NCBI RefSeq assembly: GCF_016918565.1
Contig: NZ_JAFFQD010000010.1
Coordinates: 56,888-120,887 of the forward strand
Length of the DNA stretch: 64,000 bases
From: Desulfogranum marinum
GTDB lineage: Bacteria > Desulfobacterota > Desulfobulbia > Desulfobulbales > Desulfobulbaceae
Direction of reading: 5' to 3'
In this document: positions 33,399-43,697 of the stretch, one piece after another
Layout: every line of letters starts with the position of its first letter
How positions within the stretch are numbered: position 1 is the stretch's first letter
Translations under genes and position numbers: made by a program
The notes under the pieces: model-generated
Told to the model about the DNA's origin: nothing
The model's input: the letters and a program-made list of their open reading frames with translations, nothing else
Database searches by the model: none

Positions 33399-34124
33399 CT
33401 ATGCTATTTTTTCTCTCCCAAGATAGGCCCGCTGCACATCTGAATTGGCAAGCAGATCATCAGCAGGCCCTTGCAGAATTACCTTTCCAACCTCAAGGAC
33501 GTACCCCCTGTCGGCAATTCCCAACGCTGCTTTTGCATTCTGCTCTATCAGCAAAACAGTGTTGCCCGCATCTCGAAGCCGGGTAATAACGGCAAAGATA
33601 TCTTTAACAATCAATGGTGCCAGCCCGGTTGAAGGTTCATCCATCATCACCAGGCGGGGACGGGACATGAGTGCTCTCCCCATGGCCAGCATCTGCTGCT
33701 CCCCTCCGGAAAGGGTTCCGGCGAGTTGCTCACTCCGCTCGCGAAGAACCGGAAACAGGTCATATTGACACTGCATCTCGCGCAGCACTGCACCCCGGCC
33801 CTCTTTTCGCTCCAGGACATAGCCGCCAAGGATGAGGTTTTCCTCCACGGTCATCGATGCAAAAACCTGACGCCCCTCCGGAACCAAGGCGCATCCGGCT
33901 GCCACTATCTTTTGCGCAGCCATCTTGTTACAACACTGGTCCTGAAACTCAATACTGCCTGCTGAAGCGCGGACCAAGCCGATGATGGTGTGCAGCAAGG
34001 TGGTCTTCCCGGCACCATTGGCCCCGATCATGGTTACAATTTCGCCACTGTCCACATGCAAAGAGATATTCTTCAGAACACGTAACTTACCATATCCCGC
34101 ATCCAGGTTTCGAACTTTGAGCAT
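33399..34124 (-). CDS. livF: branched-chain amino acid ABC transporter ATPase LivF
   Basis: 241 residues. Walker A GANGAGKTTLL, Q-loop region, signature LSGGEQQMLAMGRAL, Walker B LVMMDEPSTGL, and the LivF-typical ALVPEGRQVFASMTVEENL. It is the shorter of the two ATPases of the LIV importer; the segment around ENLILGGY is diagnostic. It is last of the four liv genes in transcription order, separated from livG by 87 bases. Confidence 0.94.
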   Translation of the reverse strand: MLKVRNLDAGYGKLRVLKNISLHVDSGEIVTMIGANGAGKTTLLHTIIGLVRASAGSIEFQDQCCNKMAAQKIVAAGCALVPEGRQVFASMTVEENLILGGYVLERKEGRGAVLREMQCQYDLFPVLRERSEQLAGTLSGGEQQMLAMGRALMSRPRLVMMDEPSTGLAPLIVKDIFAVITRLRDAGNTVLLIEQNAKAALGIADRGYVLEVGKVILQGPADDLLANSDVQRAYLGREKIA

Positions 34125-34211
34125 GACTGCTGCTTACCCCACCACTGAAAATATTGTCATTTCCGATTTCTCAAGCCTTTGCAGCGGCCACATCCCACTG
34201 TGCCGAGACCG

Positions 34212-34994
34212 TCATTGTTCATCTTCGCCCAAATAAATGCTGATCACTTCTGGATTTTTTTGGATTTGTGCCGGTACATCTTCGGCAATTTTTTCGCCAA
34301 AACAGAGAACAACAATTTCATCAGAGATTTCCATCACCAGTGACATGTCATGTTCAACCAGCAGAACGGTGATCCCCATATCACGAATTTTGGTAATCAG
34401 GCGAGCGACCTCAGCTGTTTCATAGATATTCAGCCCGGCAGCAGGTTCATCAAGCAACAAGAGTTTTGGTTCACTTGCAAGGGCCCTGGCAAGTTCGACA
34501 GCCCGCTGCTGGCCAAAGGCAAGGCTGGTGGCTTCCACATCTGCGTACTCGGCAATCTCAAGAAGTTCCAACAGCTCCATGGAGCGTTTGTTAATCCACT
34601 GCTCCTCTTTTCTGGATCCTGGCAGGTGCAGCATGCCGCCGATAAAACCTGCTTTACTGCGTAAATGGCACCCGACCATCACACATTCAAGGGCAGTCAT
34701 GCCATGAAAGAGTTTTATGTTCTGAAAAGTCCTGGACATGCCAAGCCCCGCAATCTGATGCGGTTTTTTGCCATGGATCGCTTTCCCTTGAAAATAAATA
34801 GCACCTGCGCTGGGGGGCAGATTACCGGCAATAAGGTTAAAAAGCGTTGTTTTACCGGCGCCGTTGGGACCGATCACCGCTTTTATGGCTCCTGGATCCA
34901 CTCGGAAGCTCACATCATTGACAGCATGCAGTCCACCAAACGTTTTATGAATTGATTGCAGCTCAAGCATAGGTAGCTGCACCTGCTGGCTCAC
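34212..34994 (-). CDS. livG: branched-chain amino acid ABC transporter ATPase LivG
   Basis: 260 residues. Walker A GPNGAGKTTLFNLIAG, GMSRTFQNIKLFHGMTALE (LivG signature), ABC motif LAFGQQRAVELARAL in place of LSGGQ as is usual for LivG, and Walker B LLLLDEPAAGLN. It pairs with LivF under the LivHM permease. A 260-base gap occupied by a MITE-like repeat separates it from livM, so coupling to the upstream genes may be weakened. Confidence 0.94.
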   Translation of the reverse strand: MSQQVQLPMLELQSIHKTFGGLHAVNDVSFRVDPGAIKAVIGPNGAGKTTLFNLIAGNLPPSAGAIYFQGKAIHGKKPHQIAGLGMSRTFQNIKLFHGMTALECVMVGCHLRSKAGFIGGMLHLPGSRKEEQWINKRSMELLELLEIAEYADVEATSLAFGQQRAVELARALASEPKLLLLDEPAAGLNIYETAEVARLITKIRDMGITVLLVEHDMSLVMEISDEIVVLCFGEKIAEDVPAQIQKNPEVISIYLGEDEQ

Positions 34995-35015
34995 CGATAC
35001 GTTCCATTATCTCTC

Positions 35016-35242
35016 CTAGCCTGGATTTCTCATCAGTTCAGGCAGCGCCAGGTTCAAAGTTTTTGGTAATGAATCATAGTCGCCTATATTCATTGCCAAA
35101 ATACTGAAGAAAATGGTGCTGGATGGACTGACCTTTGGCCAACATTGTGAAAAACTTTCAACTTCATCTTAGTTTGTATAACATATAAAAATTGTTTGTA
35201 ATTTGACAGGTTGACACAATGTTCATGAGAAATTCTGGCTAG
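35016..35242. repeat. MITE-like element between livG and livM
   Basis: Ends CTAGCCTGGATTTCTCAT (35016-35033) and, on the minus strand, CTAGCCAGAATTTCTCAT (35242-35225): 18 bases with two mismatches. The interior (35037-35159) is closely similar to the repeat at 63712-63845 but lacks the GGTAAGCGTAGACTCCG module present there. It contains the arm TATTCATTGCCAAAA. Confidence 0.75.
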
Positions 35243-35254
35243 ATAGTCCCAACC

Positions 35255-36334
35255 TTATTCGGCAGTTTCCTTTTTCCTGGTAACGAAAAATTCCCTGACA
35301 CTCAGTACACCATTGGGTGCAAATAACATCACACCGATAAGAATCACGCCAAAGACAGCATCATCCATGGAACCAAAAACGCCACGCAACGAGAGAAAGG
35401 TCAGGCTAACTCCCATGATCAGCATCCCCCAGAGATTGGTCATCCCACCCACTGCTACCAGGGCAACATACCGCACTGACTTCATCACAGATGCTTCAGA
35501 AGGACCGATCCCACTGTTATAATGGGTGATAAAAACACCGGCAAAAGCAGCAAATATAGCGCTGAGGACGAAAACGCCCACTTTAAATCCGGCAGTATTG
35601 ACTCCCACCGCTTCTGCGGCCTCTTCTGAACTGTGCAGCGAACGTAAAGCTCTGCCCACCCTTGAATCAATAAGATTGAGCAGCAAAATCATGCCGATAA
35701 TCAACACGCCCCACGCCACATAGTAATTCACCACCCGCAAACTGAAATCACCGCTTATCACAATGGGCGGTAACGATCCCAAAGCAGGCAGAATCGTAAA
35801 AGAGGGTACATCAGAAATACCATCCGCTTCTCCGAAATAAGGTGTCGCAAGCAGCAGGCGATAAATTATAGTGCCGAATCCAAGGGTTGCCATTGCCAGG
35901 TAATGCCCTTTAAGCTTAAGCACAGGCACCCCCAAAACAAGGGCAATAAGGCCCGCAGCTCCGACAGCAATCAGGCATGCCGCCCAGGGTGAAACAGTCA
36001 GCAACTGGTCGCCGTAAATATCTTGGGACATCGCCAAAAAACCGACCTGATCCAGCAATTTGACCAGTGGATTTTCGGCCACACCTAATAAGTTATGCGT
36101 GGTCAGTGCTGCGGAAAGGTAACCGCCAATAGCAAAAAAACCGGCATGACCAATGGATATTTGACCGGCATAGCCCATGAGGACACCAAGCCCGATCACC
36201 ACCAGACCATAGTAGGCTGACATGGTTAACTGGGTTAAAAAATACTGGGTGCCGGTGACCAGAGTGAGCAATTGAACGGCAATCACAAAACCACAAAGGC
36301 TGAGAATTTTCAGACTGTTTTTCTTTTTCATCAA
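35255..36334 (-). CDS. livM: branched-chain amino acid ABC transporter permease LivM
   Basis: 359 residues, about ten hydrophobic segments. LivM signatures: YYGLVVIGLGVLMGYAGQIS, GHAGFFAIGGYLSA and LALVLGVPVLKLKGHYLAMATLGF-type segment, ending in IGVMLFAPNGVLSVRE. Its start overlaps the livH stop by 4 bases. It forms the channel with LivH. No periplasmic binding protein (LivJ/K) is encoded in this window, so it must be elsewhere. Confidence 0.94.
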   Translation of the reverse strand: MMKKKNSLKILSLCGFVIAVQLLTLVTGTQYFLTQLTMSAYYGLVVIGLGVLMGYAGQISIGHAGFFAIGGYLSAALTTHNLLGVAENPLVKLLDQVGFLAMSQDIYGDQLLTVSPWAACLIAVGAAGLIALVLGVPVLKLKGHYLAMATLGFGTIIYRLLLATPYFGEADGISDVPSFTILPALGSLPPIVISGDFSLRVVNYYVAWGVLIIGMILLLNLIDSRVGRALRSLHSSEEAAEAVGVNTAGFKVGVFVLSAIFAAFAGVFITHYNSGIGPSEASVMKSVRYVALVAVGGMTNLWGMLIMGVSLTFLSLRGVFGSMDDAVFGVILIGVMLFAPNGVLSVREFFVTRKKETAE

Positions 36335-37221
36335 AAATCTTTCAACCTCGCTGCTTCGCCGGAACCAAATATCCCATGGGGTTTTACAAATAAAATAATG
36401 AGCAGCAACGTAATGGCGATGGCATCCTGAAAAGCCAGGGGAACGACTGAAACAGAAAACGCTTCAATTATACCGAGCAATAGACCAGCAGCAACGGCTG
36501 CCATAGAGTTACCAAGCCCCCCCAAAATTGCGACGGTGAACCCTTTAATCGCCAGGCCGGTCCCCGAATCGTACTGAGTATACGTAATGGGGGACATCAC
36601 ACACCCGGCAAGGGCACCCAACCCGGCACTGAGCATAAAAGAAAGGGTTACCATGTTGCGGGTACTGATACCGCAAAGGATTGCAGCGGTGCGGTTGGCG
36701 GAACAAGCCCGCATTTCACGGCCGGTTGGGGTAAATTTAAAAAACAAACTGAGCCCTGCAACCATAACTGAGCAGGTGGCGATCACCCACAGAACTTGTG
36801 GAGACAGGTGAACCGAGCCGACCGAAAAGGTAGTAATCTCGTTGCCGTAAAAATAGGGTAAACTTCTGATCGATTCGCCCCATATGTGGAGTGCTATTTC
36901 TCTGAGCAGGATGGAGATACCGATGGTAATGATAATCAGCCGTAATACGGATGGACTTTCCAGCCAACGAATGAAAAGAATCTCTATGACGGCGCCAATG
37001 AGCATGGTTATGCCAACTGCTAGGGCAATGGCTACCGGCAACGGGACTAACGGCAAAAGGGTGATGGCGATCATGCCGCCAAGCATGACAAATTCCCCTT
37101 GAGCGAAATTGATAATCCCGGTGGTATTGTAGATAATATTATAACCTATGGCCACGATGGCATAGATCGAGCCATAGGTTATTCCGGCAAACAGGTACTG
37201 AAAAAAGAGATCTAATGTCAT
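36331..37221 (-). CDS. livH: branched-chain amino acid ABC transporter permease LivH
   Basis: 296 residues. LivH features: QYLFAGITYGSIYAIVAIGY, INFAQGEFVMLGGM (the EAA-type loop lies later), KGFTVAILGGLGNSMAAVAAG and the C-terminal FVKPHGIFGSGE. First of the four transporter genes. 59 bases upstream lies the ACT-domain gene, and beyond it a phenylacetate-CoA ligase, suggesting one long transcript for import plus catabolism of aromatic or branched amino acids. Confidence 0.94.
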   Translation of the reverse strand: MTLDLFFQYLFAGITYGSIYAIVAIGYNIIYNTTGIINFAQGEFVMLGGMIAITLLPLVPLPVAIALAVGITMLIGAVIEILFIRWLESPSVLRLIIITIGISILLREIALHIWGESIRSLPYFYGNEITTFSVGSVHLSPQVLWVIATCSVMVAGLSLFFKFTPTGREMRACSANRTAAILCGISTRNMVTLSFMLSAGLGALAGCVMSPITYTQYDSGTGLAIKGFTVAILGGLGNSMAAVAAGLLLGIIEAFSVSVVPLAFQDAIAITLLLIILFVKPHGIFGSGEAARLKDF

Positions 37222-37280
37222 AACCGTAAAGAATTAAGAGTGTACGTTATCAGCTACCTGTCGTGTCCTGATGAATAAAA

Positions 37281-37712
37281 TTATAAAGCGCAGATCTGTG
37301 GGCCGGAGAGTAAAACAAACCCTCCTTGTTGCAATACTTCAATGGCTTTATCCATCTCATCAAAACGAAAAATAAGCACGGCATCTTCAGCACTTTTATT
37401 AACAAAGGCATACATGTACTCAACATTCAGCCCTGCCTCGTTGGCTGTTTTGAGCACACTGGCCAGTCCACCGGTCCGGTCCGGCACCTCAACGGCAATA
37501 ACATTGGTTTTACCGACTGTAAAACCGCCTTCCTGCAGGGATTTTTTTGCAGCATCTACCTTGTCGACAATCAGCCGCAGGATACCAAAGTCTGCTGTAT
37601 CTGCAACAGACAGCGCCCTGATGTTGATATCATTTTCCGCCAAAATCCGTGTGATTTCTGCAAGACGTCCTGATTTATTCTCAAGAAAAACTGCGATCTG
37701 CTCTACTCTCAT
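37281..37712 (-). CDS. tandem ACT-domain protein
   Basis: 143 residues from the ATG at 37712, directly behind GGAGGGAAAAG; the upstream extension of the frame is not conserved-looking. Two ACT domains (4-65: [18 protein letters not shown]; 72-140: [17 protein letters not shown]) fill the protein. Stand-alone double-ACT proteins are regularly found beside paaK and iorAB in anaerobes and probably bind an amino acid to regulate the ligase or transporter. Confidence 0.88.
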   Translation of the reverse strand: MRVEQIAVFLENKSGRLAEITRILAENDINIRALSVADTADFGILRLIVDKVDAAKKSLQEGGFTVGKTNVIAVEVPDRTGGLASVLKTANEAGLNVEYMYAFVNKSAEDAVLIFRFDEMDKAIEVLQQGGFVLLSGPQICAL

Positions 37713-37789
37713 TCTTTTCCCTCCGGAATTGATGCAATGGCGGCCTCCAGCTTTTAGAGACTGGAACGGCCAGGAAGCCACCCCATCTG

Positions 37790-39091
37790 TTACAGCTTCC
37801 TATTATCTATGACCCGCTGTGCTTTCCCCTCTGAACGTTTTATGGTTCGAGGTTCAACCAGTTTAACCTTACAGGTGACGCCAAGCATATCTTTTACTTC
37901 TGCCTGGATCTTCTTGCTCAGCCCTTCAAGAACTCTTATCTCATCAGAAAAGATATTTTCGCTTACTTCCACCAGGATAGACATTGTATCAAGGCTGCCC
38001 TCGCGATTCACCTCAATCTGATAATGAGGCTCAACCCCTTCAATGCCCACCAGTACGTGCTCAACCTGGGACGGGAAGACATTTACACCACGGATTATCA
38101 ACATGTCGTCGGTCCTGCCCATGACTTTTTCCATGCGAACCAGGGTCCGACCGCATGCACATGGCTCTGCTATCAGGCGAGAAATATCCTTGGTGCGATA
38201 GCGGATCAACGGAAACGCTTCTTTGGTCAGGGTCGTAAAGACAAGTTCCCCCACTTCGCCATAGGGAAGCGGCTGCAGTGTTTCGGGATCAACTATTTCC
38301 GGCAGGAAATGATCTTCCAGAATGTGCATGCCCCGGTCTGTCTGCAGGCACTCCATGGCGACTCCAGGCCCGATAATCTCGGAAAGACCATAGATATCCA
38401 CAGCCCTGATGCCAAGTTTACGCTCAACCTCTTCACGCATGCTTTCACTCCATGGCTCGGCACCGTGAATACCCACCCGAAGTTTCAGTTCTGAAGGCGA
38501 CACACCCACATCTGCCATAGCATCGGCAAGGTTAAGTGCATAAGAGGGTGTCGAAAGCAATACCGTTGACCCAAAATCACGCATAATGGTGATCTGGCGC
38601 TTTGAGTTGCCTCCAGACACCGGGATTACGGTTGCACCAAGCGCCTCAATACCGTAATGGGCTCCAAGGCCCCCGGTGAACAATCCATACCCATAGGCAT
38701 TATGCACCATATCACCAGGGGTGACCCCGGCCATTGCCAGCGCTCTGGACATGACCGACGCCCAGAGTTCAATATCAGCTTCGGTATAGCCGACCACAGT
38801 CGGCTGACCGGTGGTACCGGAAGAAGCATGTACCCGTATCACTTTCTCCAAAGGCACCGTAAACAGGCCAAAAGGATAATTGTCCCGCAGGTCGTCTTTG
38901 GTATTAAAAGGGAGTACGTGCAAGTCCTTCAGCGACTGGATATCGCCAGGTTTGACGCCGGCATCATCCATCTTGCTACGATATGGTGCCACGGTATCAT
39001 ACACACGTCGGACCTGTTTCTGCAGCCGTTTCAACTGGATGGACTCCAATCCCGGACGCGGTAATGTTTCTACTTCTTCAACCCACATCAT
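37790..39091 (-). CDS. paaK: phenylacetate-CoA ligase, second copy
   Basis: 433 residues, homologous along its whole length to the ligase at 31944-33257. Motifs: [55 protein letters not shown], and ending [14 protein letters not shown]. Located between the ACT-domain gene and iorB. Divergence between the two ligases suggests different aryl-acid substrates (for example phenylacetate versus indoleacetate or hydroxyphenylacetate); which is which cannot be told from sequence. Confidence 0.93.
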   Translation of the reverse strand: MMWVEEVETLPRPGLESIQLKRLQKQVRRVYDTVAPYRSKMDDAGVKPGDIQSLKDLHVLPFNTKDDLRDNYPFGLFTVPLEKVIRVHASSGTTGQPTVVGYTEADIELWASVMSRALAMAGVTPGDMVHNAYGYGLFTGGLGAHYGIEALGATVIPVSGGNSKRQITIMRDFGSTVLLSTPSYALNLADAMADVGVSPSELKLRVGIHGAEPWSESMREEVERKLGIRAVDIYGLSEIIGPGVAMECLQTDRGMHILEDHFLPEIVDPETLQPLPYGEVGELVFTTLTKEAFPLIRYRTKDISRLIAEPCACGRTLVRMEKVMGRTDDMLIIRGVNVFPSQVEHVLVGIEGVEPHYQIEVNREGSLDTMSILVEVSENIFSDEIRVLEGLSKKIQAEVKDMLGVTCKVKLVEPRTIKRSEGKAQRVIDNRKL

Positions 39092-39144
39092 TACTCAACC
39101 TCATTTCTTCCTTTGCGAGACAATTAAACTTTCAGCTTCCCAAT

Positions 39145-39212
39145 CCGGATTTTTCGTTTGCACATCGTGTCAATGAAATCAATCGACACGATGTGCATAG
39201 GAAATCCAGGTT
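39145..39212. repeat. hairpin repeat between paaK and iorB
   Basis: GCACATCGTGTC (39160-39171) pairs perfectly with GACACGATGTGC (39185-39196). Outer ends CCGGATTTTTCG and GGAAATCCAGG are again inverted and resemble the ends of the other MITE-like copies. No T-run, so termination is doubtful. Confidence 0.7.
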
Positions 39213-39244
39213 AGTTGATGAGCAAACTACACTACATTACTACA

Positions 39245-39829
39245 TTATGCGTACACCGCAGCTCTACCTGCTTCAAATGCCTTTTTATTGACCTCTCTAA
39301 ACTGCTCTTTCACCGTAGTATCGATCACCTTGAGAAACACCTCAGGGCCCACCGCCAGAAAGTTCGACATTGCGCCGACCATTGCTACATTGACCGTGCG
39401 CAGCTCTCCCACTTCTTCGGCAATGGCAAAGGCATCGATGGGGACAACATTAATCTGACGATCGGTGAGTTCTTTGAGTATATTTTCCGGATAGGTCATC
39501 TTGCCCAGGGCGACTGCCGGCGGCAGAATCTTCTGCGTATTGACCACCACAGCGCTGTCCTTATGCAGGTAGGGCAGATAACGGGCAGCCTCTAAGATTT
39601 CAAACGCAACCAGGATGTCGGCACTACCTGGATCAATGAGCGGCGAGTACACCCGCGCCCCATAGCGAAGATGGGCCTCGACGGATCCACCGCGCTGCGC
39701 CATACCATGAACCTCGCTCTTTTTAACGTCATAGCCTTCTGCCAGCTGTGCATAGGCGGTTAGCTCACTTGCCAGCAGAATCCCCTGACCACCAACACCG
39801 GAAAAGAGTATATTACCACTTTGCTTCAT
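39245..39829 (-). CDS. iorB: indolepyruvate:ferredoxin oxidoreductase, beta subunit
   Basis: 194 residues. It matches the gamma-type domain of 2-oxoacid oxidoreductases: NILFSGVGGQGILLASEL, the EVHGMAQRGGSVEAHLRYG motif, and ending in a helix-rich segment. It shares one base with the iorA stop (TAATG) and has a good AAGGAGG. With IorA it oxidises aryl pyruvates from aromatic amino acid transamination to aryl-acetyl-CoA, reducing ferredoxin. Confidence 0.94.
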   Translation of the reverse strand: MKQSGNILFSGVGGQGILLASELTAYAQLAEGYDVKKSEVHGMAQRGGSVEAHLRYGARVYSPLIDPGSADILVAFEILEAARYLPYLHKDSAVVVNTQKILPPAVALGKMTYPENILKELTDRQINVVPIDAFAIAEEVGELRTVNVAMVGAMSNFLAVGPEVFLKVIDTTVKEQFREVNKKAFEAGRAAVYA

Positions 39830-41640
39830 TAGTCTTCCTCCCTTCTGGTGATCGCATCAAACTTACACACGCACGCACATTGCCCACATCCATTACACTG
39901 CACTTCGGTTATCTCTGCATACCCTCGCTGTTTTTCCCGGTAGCCTTGTTCAACAGCCTCTTCCGGAGTCAGAGGATGCCAGCTTATAGCAGGACACCCC
40001 ATCTGTACGCAGGCAGTACAACCGGTACAATTGTCAAGATTGGTATAGTACGTAGGTTTCTTTCGCTTGACCTCTTCCGGCAACAAGATACACGGAGCTC
40101 GGCTGATGACCACCGACGGCTCAGGAGAAGCAATTTCTTGTTTGAGCACCTTACGAGTGGCATCCACATCATGGGGATTGACCACCGTAATCCGTTTCAC
40201 TCCCAGAGACGAGCAAAGTTGTTCAAAATCGATTGCGCTTGCAGGTTCGCCGGTGAGGCTCTTTCCTGAAGCAGGATTTTGCTGGTGACCGGTCATTGCA
40301 GTGATTCGATTGTCCAGGATAATGACCGTGGCATACGAATTGTTATAGACGGTATTTAACAACCCGGTAAGGCCTGAATGCATAAAGGTAGAATCACCGA
40401 TAACAGCAACCAGTTTACCTTCCCCTTTTTCGCCGAGCGCCTTTGCCATACCATGGGCCATACTTATTGAGGCCCCCATGCAGACGCACGCATCCATCGC
40501 GGAAAGTGGTGGCAGAAAGCCCAGGGTGTAACAACCAATATCACCGGACACAAAGACATCTTTCATCTTTGACAACCCATAAAACAGACCCCGATGCGGG
40601 CACCCGGCACACATGTTGGGTGGTCGCATGGGCAGTTCCACCGGTTCAAAAACTTCAGGGGCGGATTCCGGCTCAACAGCCGTCTTGACAATAAAAGAAT
40701 TCAACTCCCCTTGATTGGGGATTATATCTTCACCATGGCAGTCAATGCCCATGGACTTGATGTGCAACTCCAGAAACGGATCCAGTTCCTCGACGATAAT
40801 CAGCTCTTCAACCGAGCCTGCAAAGGTCCGTATCATTTTTTCCGGCAACGGCCAAACCATACCAAGCTTAAGGACCGGTGCATCGGGAAAGGCTTCCTTC
40901 ACGTAATTATAGGAAGTGCCGGCAGCAATAAATCCCCTCGGGCCTGTTCCTTTTTCAACTCTGTTTTCCGGCAGGCTTTCCGCCATCTCGCGGGCAGTGG
41001 CCATCCGCTTTTCCACCTCGCGTCGCCGAACTCTGGCATTCCCCGGCAACATCACCAATTTGGCAGGAACCTTTTCAATAGAAGGCTCAGGCACAGCAAC
41101 CCGCTCTCCCTTTTCCACCACCCCTTTGACATGGGCAATCCTGGTGGTGATACGGAGCATAACCGGAGTATCCAGTTGCTCGCTCAGTTCAACTGCACGG
41201 CCGACCATAGCCTTGGCCTCGGCAGGGTCGGATGGTTCCAGCATCGGCAACTTGGCGGCAAAGGCATAGTTCCGATTATCCTGTTCGTTTTGCGAACTGT
41301 GCATTTCCGGATCATCAGCGGTGAGCACGACCAGGCCACCCCGAACACCGGTATACGCTGCAGTAAAGAGCGGATCGGCAGCCACGTTTACCCCGACATG
41401 CTTCATGGTGGCAAGGGCACGTGCACCGGCAAAAGAGGCACCGATCGCCACTTCCAGCCCAACCTTTTCATTGGGTGCCCATTCTGCATAAACGTCGTCG
41501 TAACGAGCAAAATTACCCATTATCTCTGTAGATGGCGTTCCCGGATACCCGGACGCAACTGTAATTCCAGCTTCCCACGCTCCTTGAGCTATCGCTTCAT
41601 TCCCGGAAAGCCATTGTTTTGTTTCGTTATCAAAAACCAC
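39829..41640 (-). CDS. iorA: indolepyruvate:ferredoxin oxidoreductase, alpha subunit
   Basis: 603 residues from the GTG at 41640, which follows AAAGGAGG; the ATG five codons upstream would make the ribosome binding site part of the gene. Domains in order: pyrimidine-binding (SGYPGTPSTEIMGN), linker, thiamine-diphosphate PP domain (GDSTFMHSGLTGL, Mg/TPP motif), and two C-terminal [4Fe-4S] clusters (CTGCTACVQMGCP and CNGCGQCACVC). The full complement fits an active enzyme working with iorB in amino acid fermentation or oxidation. Confidence 0.94.
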   Translation of the reverse strand: MVFDNETKQWLSGNEAIAQGAWEAGITVASGYPGTPSTEIMGNFARYDDVYAEWAPNEKVGLEVAIGASFAGARALATMKHVGVNVAADPLFTAAYTGVRGGLVVLTADDPEMHSSQNEQDNRNYAFAAKLPMLEPSDPAEAKAMVGRAVELSEQLDTPVMLRITTRIAHVKGVVEKGERVAVPEPSIEKVPAKLVMLPGNARVRRREVEKRMATAREMAESLPENRVEKGTGPRGFIAAGTSYNYVKEAFPDAPVLKLGMVWPLPEKMIRTFAGSVEELIIVEELDPFLELHIKSMGIDCHGEDIIPNQGELNSFIVKTAVEPESAPEVFEPVELPMRPPNMCAGCPHRGLFYGLSKMKDVFVSGDIGCYTLGFLPPLSAMDACVCMGASISMAHGMAKALGEKGEGKLVAVIGDSTFMHSGLTGLLNTVYNNSYATVIILDNRITAMTGHQQNPASGKSLTGEPASAIDFEQLCSSLGVKRITVVNPHDVDATRKVLKQEIASPEPSVVISRAPCILLPEEVKRKKPTYYTNLDNCTGCTACVQMGCPAISWHPLTPEEAVEQGYREKQRGYAEITEVQCNGCGQCACVCKFDAITRREED

Positions 41641-41935
41641 ATTTCCTCCTTTCATGCCCTTAGAGAGCTGGTTAAACCGCCGGTTTATATAAGGGTTGAG
41701 GTTAAAACGCTGACACAGGTCTCTTGTTTGCCCTGCAAAGCCGCATTAAAGAGGATAGGTCTTTACCAGCTTGACCAATATCAATTTTCTCATTTAAAAC
41801 GTATTCTTGCCCCGAACAAAGCCCTGCAACGCCACAAAGAAGCATCAATACCCTGAAATCAATCGGTTAGGCAAGAGCTTTTTCCGCCGTACCCAGCGAC
41901 CGACACCTTGTTTTCAGTGTATACTGCAAACAGCC

Positions 41936-43657
41936 TCAGTTTTCAGTTGCAGCTACTGGTTGCTTGCTTTTAATGGTACAGTGCCAATCGCCGTGTTCCG
42001 GAGTCAGCTTGGTGGTCATAGCCACCACCTCATAGGCAAGCATCAGATTGATTATTTCCTCCCCTAGTCTGGATGCAGACACTCCCTGGGTTGCAGCCAG
42101 AGTAGAAACAAGCCATCCTGCAACATCCTGTAATTCATTTGCAAGCCGGGCAGGATAAACTATAAAAGTACCAAGACCTGCAGCTTCCACCTGGTTTTTT
42201 AATGCATCCCCAAGCGATGCTGCTACCGGGGCCCCAATCATTGTTAGAGCACCACCTTGATTCAACAAATCGACCAAGACAGACTTGCCATTGGCTGCAT
42301 ACAACATGGTTGGTGTGAGTACCATGGCCAACTGGGTCGCTTCCCCCGGGAGAACAGACCAGTAATAGACCGTCTGCCCGTTTGCCTCCACTGTTTTTTC
42401 CTCTGCAAAACCGGTCTGGTTAATTTTTTCCCGTATGGTATTAAAAACAGCTGTTGCCTGTGTACTATCCCGCACTTCTACAAAGGCAACCACCTTGGGT
42501 AGCGGGAAAAAACCGCTGTTGACTATTTGATTGACCACAAAACCATATTGTGGGCCAATGGCCTGTAAAAGTTGTGCAAACGACAATCCTAATTCCTGCT
42601 GAATAACAGTTTCGAACTGATCAAGTTCCTGTTCATCACCAGCAGCAAATGAGTGCAGCATCACCTCCGCTGAAAGCGAAGAAGACCAATCGTAGATAAG
42701 CGTATTTTCGTTGAGTAAGTTCAGAGAGGTGTTCGCTTCTACCTGCTGTTCAAGAGCAGCTTGCAATGCCGGATGCAGCTTTCCCGGCTCAAATCCCGCC
42801 CTGCTATCACTGTGAAGATCTTGCCCCAGCTGGTAGGTTAATGAGGAAAAATAGGTTATGCCTTCCAGGTACTTGGCTATACTACTGATTTCGTCTTCTT
42901 CTGCTCTTGCCAGCAGGCTCATGAGTGCATCACTATTGACGAACATCCTGCTGTAAACAGTCTCAGCTTCAATACTTTGCCAATACTGTTTTGCCGCCAG
43001 GAAAGACGCTGCATTTTCCAGTGTTACCTCAGATTCTGCAGCTGTCAGACAGGCGAGTATGGTTTGCGGAGCATACGAAAGCAGGACCGTCCCCTTTGCC
43101 GCGACCCCGTAAATAATTTCACCATCACTTACCTCTATCTTGGTCAGGGTGAGATTGTCGATTACTTCCGTGGTGACGGTGTCGCTCATAATGAGTTTTG
43201 CAAATGAGTCCAGTGCGCCGGACACGGCTGTTGTTGCAAAAACAACCATAGATCGTTCAATTTCACGTTGAGGCTCGCCTTTTAAGCGAGCAAGATCCGG
43301 GGAAAGTACAGCCAGGGCCGTGTCATCTCCAAAAACAGAAAGAAAGGCAGGGTTGTTCATCAACGCCACCATATCATCATACGTCTTGTCATAGGTTGCA
43401 ACAGCCTGCCCGTCCACCTGCAGTTCGTTCAGGATACCGCCCATGGTTTCCTTTGCAAGAAGATGCCCAAGGGGGGAATCCGCAAACGTATCGCTGATTT
43501 TATTCAAATGGGTAAGACTCACTGTGGCCAATGTGTCCTGTGGCAAAAAAGCTGCGTAAGACCCGGCATCTTCTTTTTTAGAAACATTTAACACATAAAA
43601 TCCGGCGGCTGCCACTACCGCGACCACCACCAGGATTATCCCAATTCGTTTATTCAT
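41936..43657 (-). CDS. membrane-anchored DUF3352-like protein
   Basis: 573 residues from the ATG at 43657 (GGGG upstream; the open frame extends 19 codons further without support). An N-terminal transmembrane anchor (IGIILVVVAVVAAAGFYVL) is followed by a large extracytoplasmic region. LPQDTLATVSLTHLNKI resembles the LPADTxxVxxxxxL opening of DUF3352-type proteins, and the later alternation of strands and helices fits. Function unknown. Its product would face the periplasm. The following ABC-F gene is transcribed in the same direction 40 bases upstream. Confidence 0.65.
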   Translation of the reverse strand: MNKRIGIILVVVAVVAAAGFYVLNVSKKEDAGSYAAFLPQDTLATVSLTHLNKISDTFADSPLGHLLAKETMGGILNELQVDGQAVATYDKTYDDMVALMNNPAFLSVFGDDTALAVLSPDLARLKGEPQREIERSMVVFATTAVSGALDSFAKLIMSDTVTTEVIDNLTLTKIEVSDGEIIYGVAAKGTVLLSYAPQTILACLTAAESEVTLENAASFLAAKQYWQSIEAETVYSRMFVNSDALMSLLARAEEDEISSIAKYLEGITYFSSLTYQLGQDLHSDSRAGFEPGKLHPALQAALEQQVEANTSLNLLNENTLIYDWSSSLSAEVMLHSFAAGDEQELDQFETVIQQELGLSFAQLLQAIGPQYGFVVNQIVNSGFFPLPKVVAFVEVRDSTQATAVFNTIREKINQTGFAEEKTVEANGQTVYYWSVLPGEATQLAMVLTPTMLYAANGKSVLVDLLNQGGALTMIGAPVAASLGDALKNQVEAAGLGTFIVYPARLANELQDVAGWLVSTLAATQGVSASRLGEEIINLMLAYEVVAMTTKLTPEHGDWHCTIKSKQPVAATEN

Positions 43658-43697
43658 TACATTTTCCCCATGGAATTTTTCATTGCTTATCTTTGGG

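Noticed and set aside
40594..41856. 420-codon plus-strand frame opposite iorA
   Set aside because: It is a shadow of the high-quality iorA frame, which has all TPP and ferredoxin motifs.
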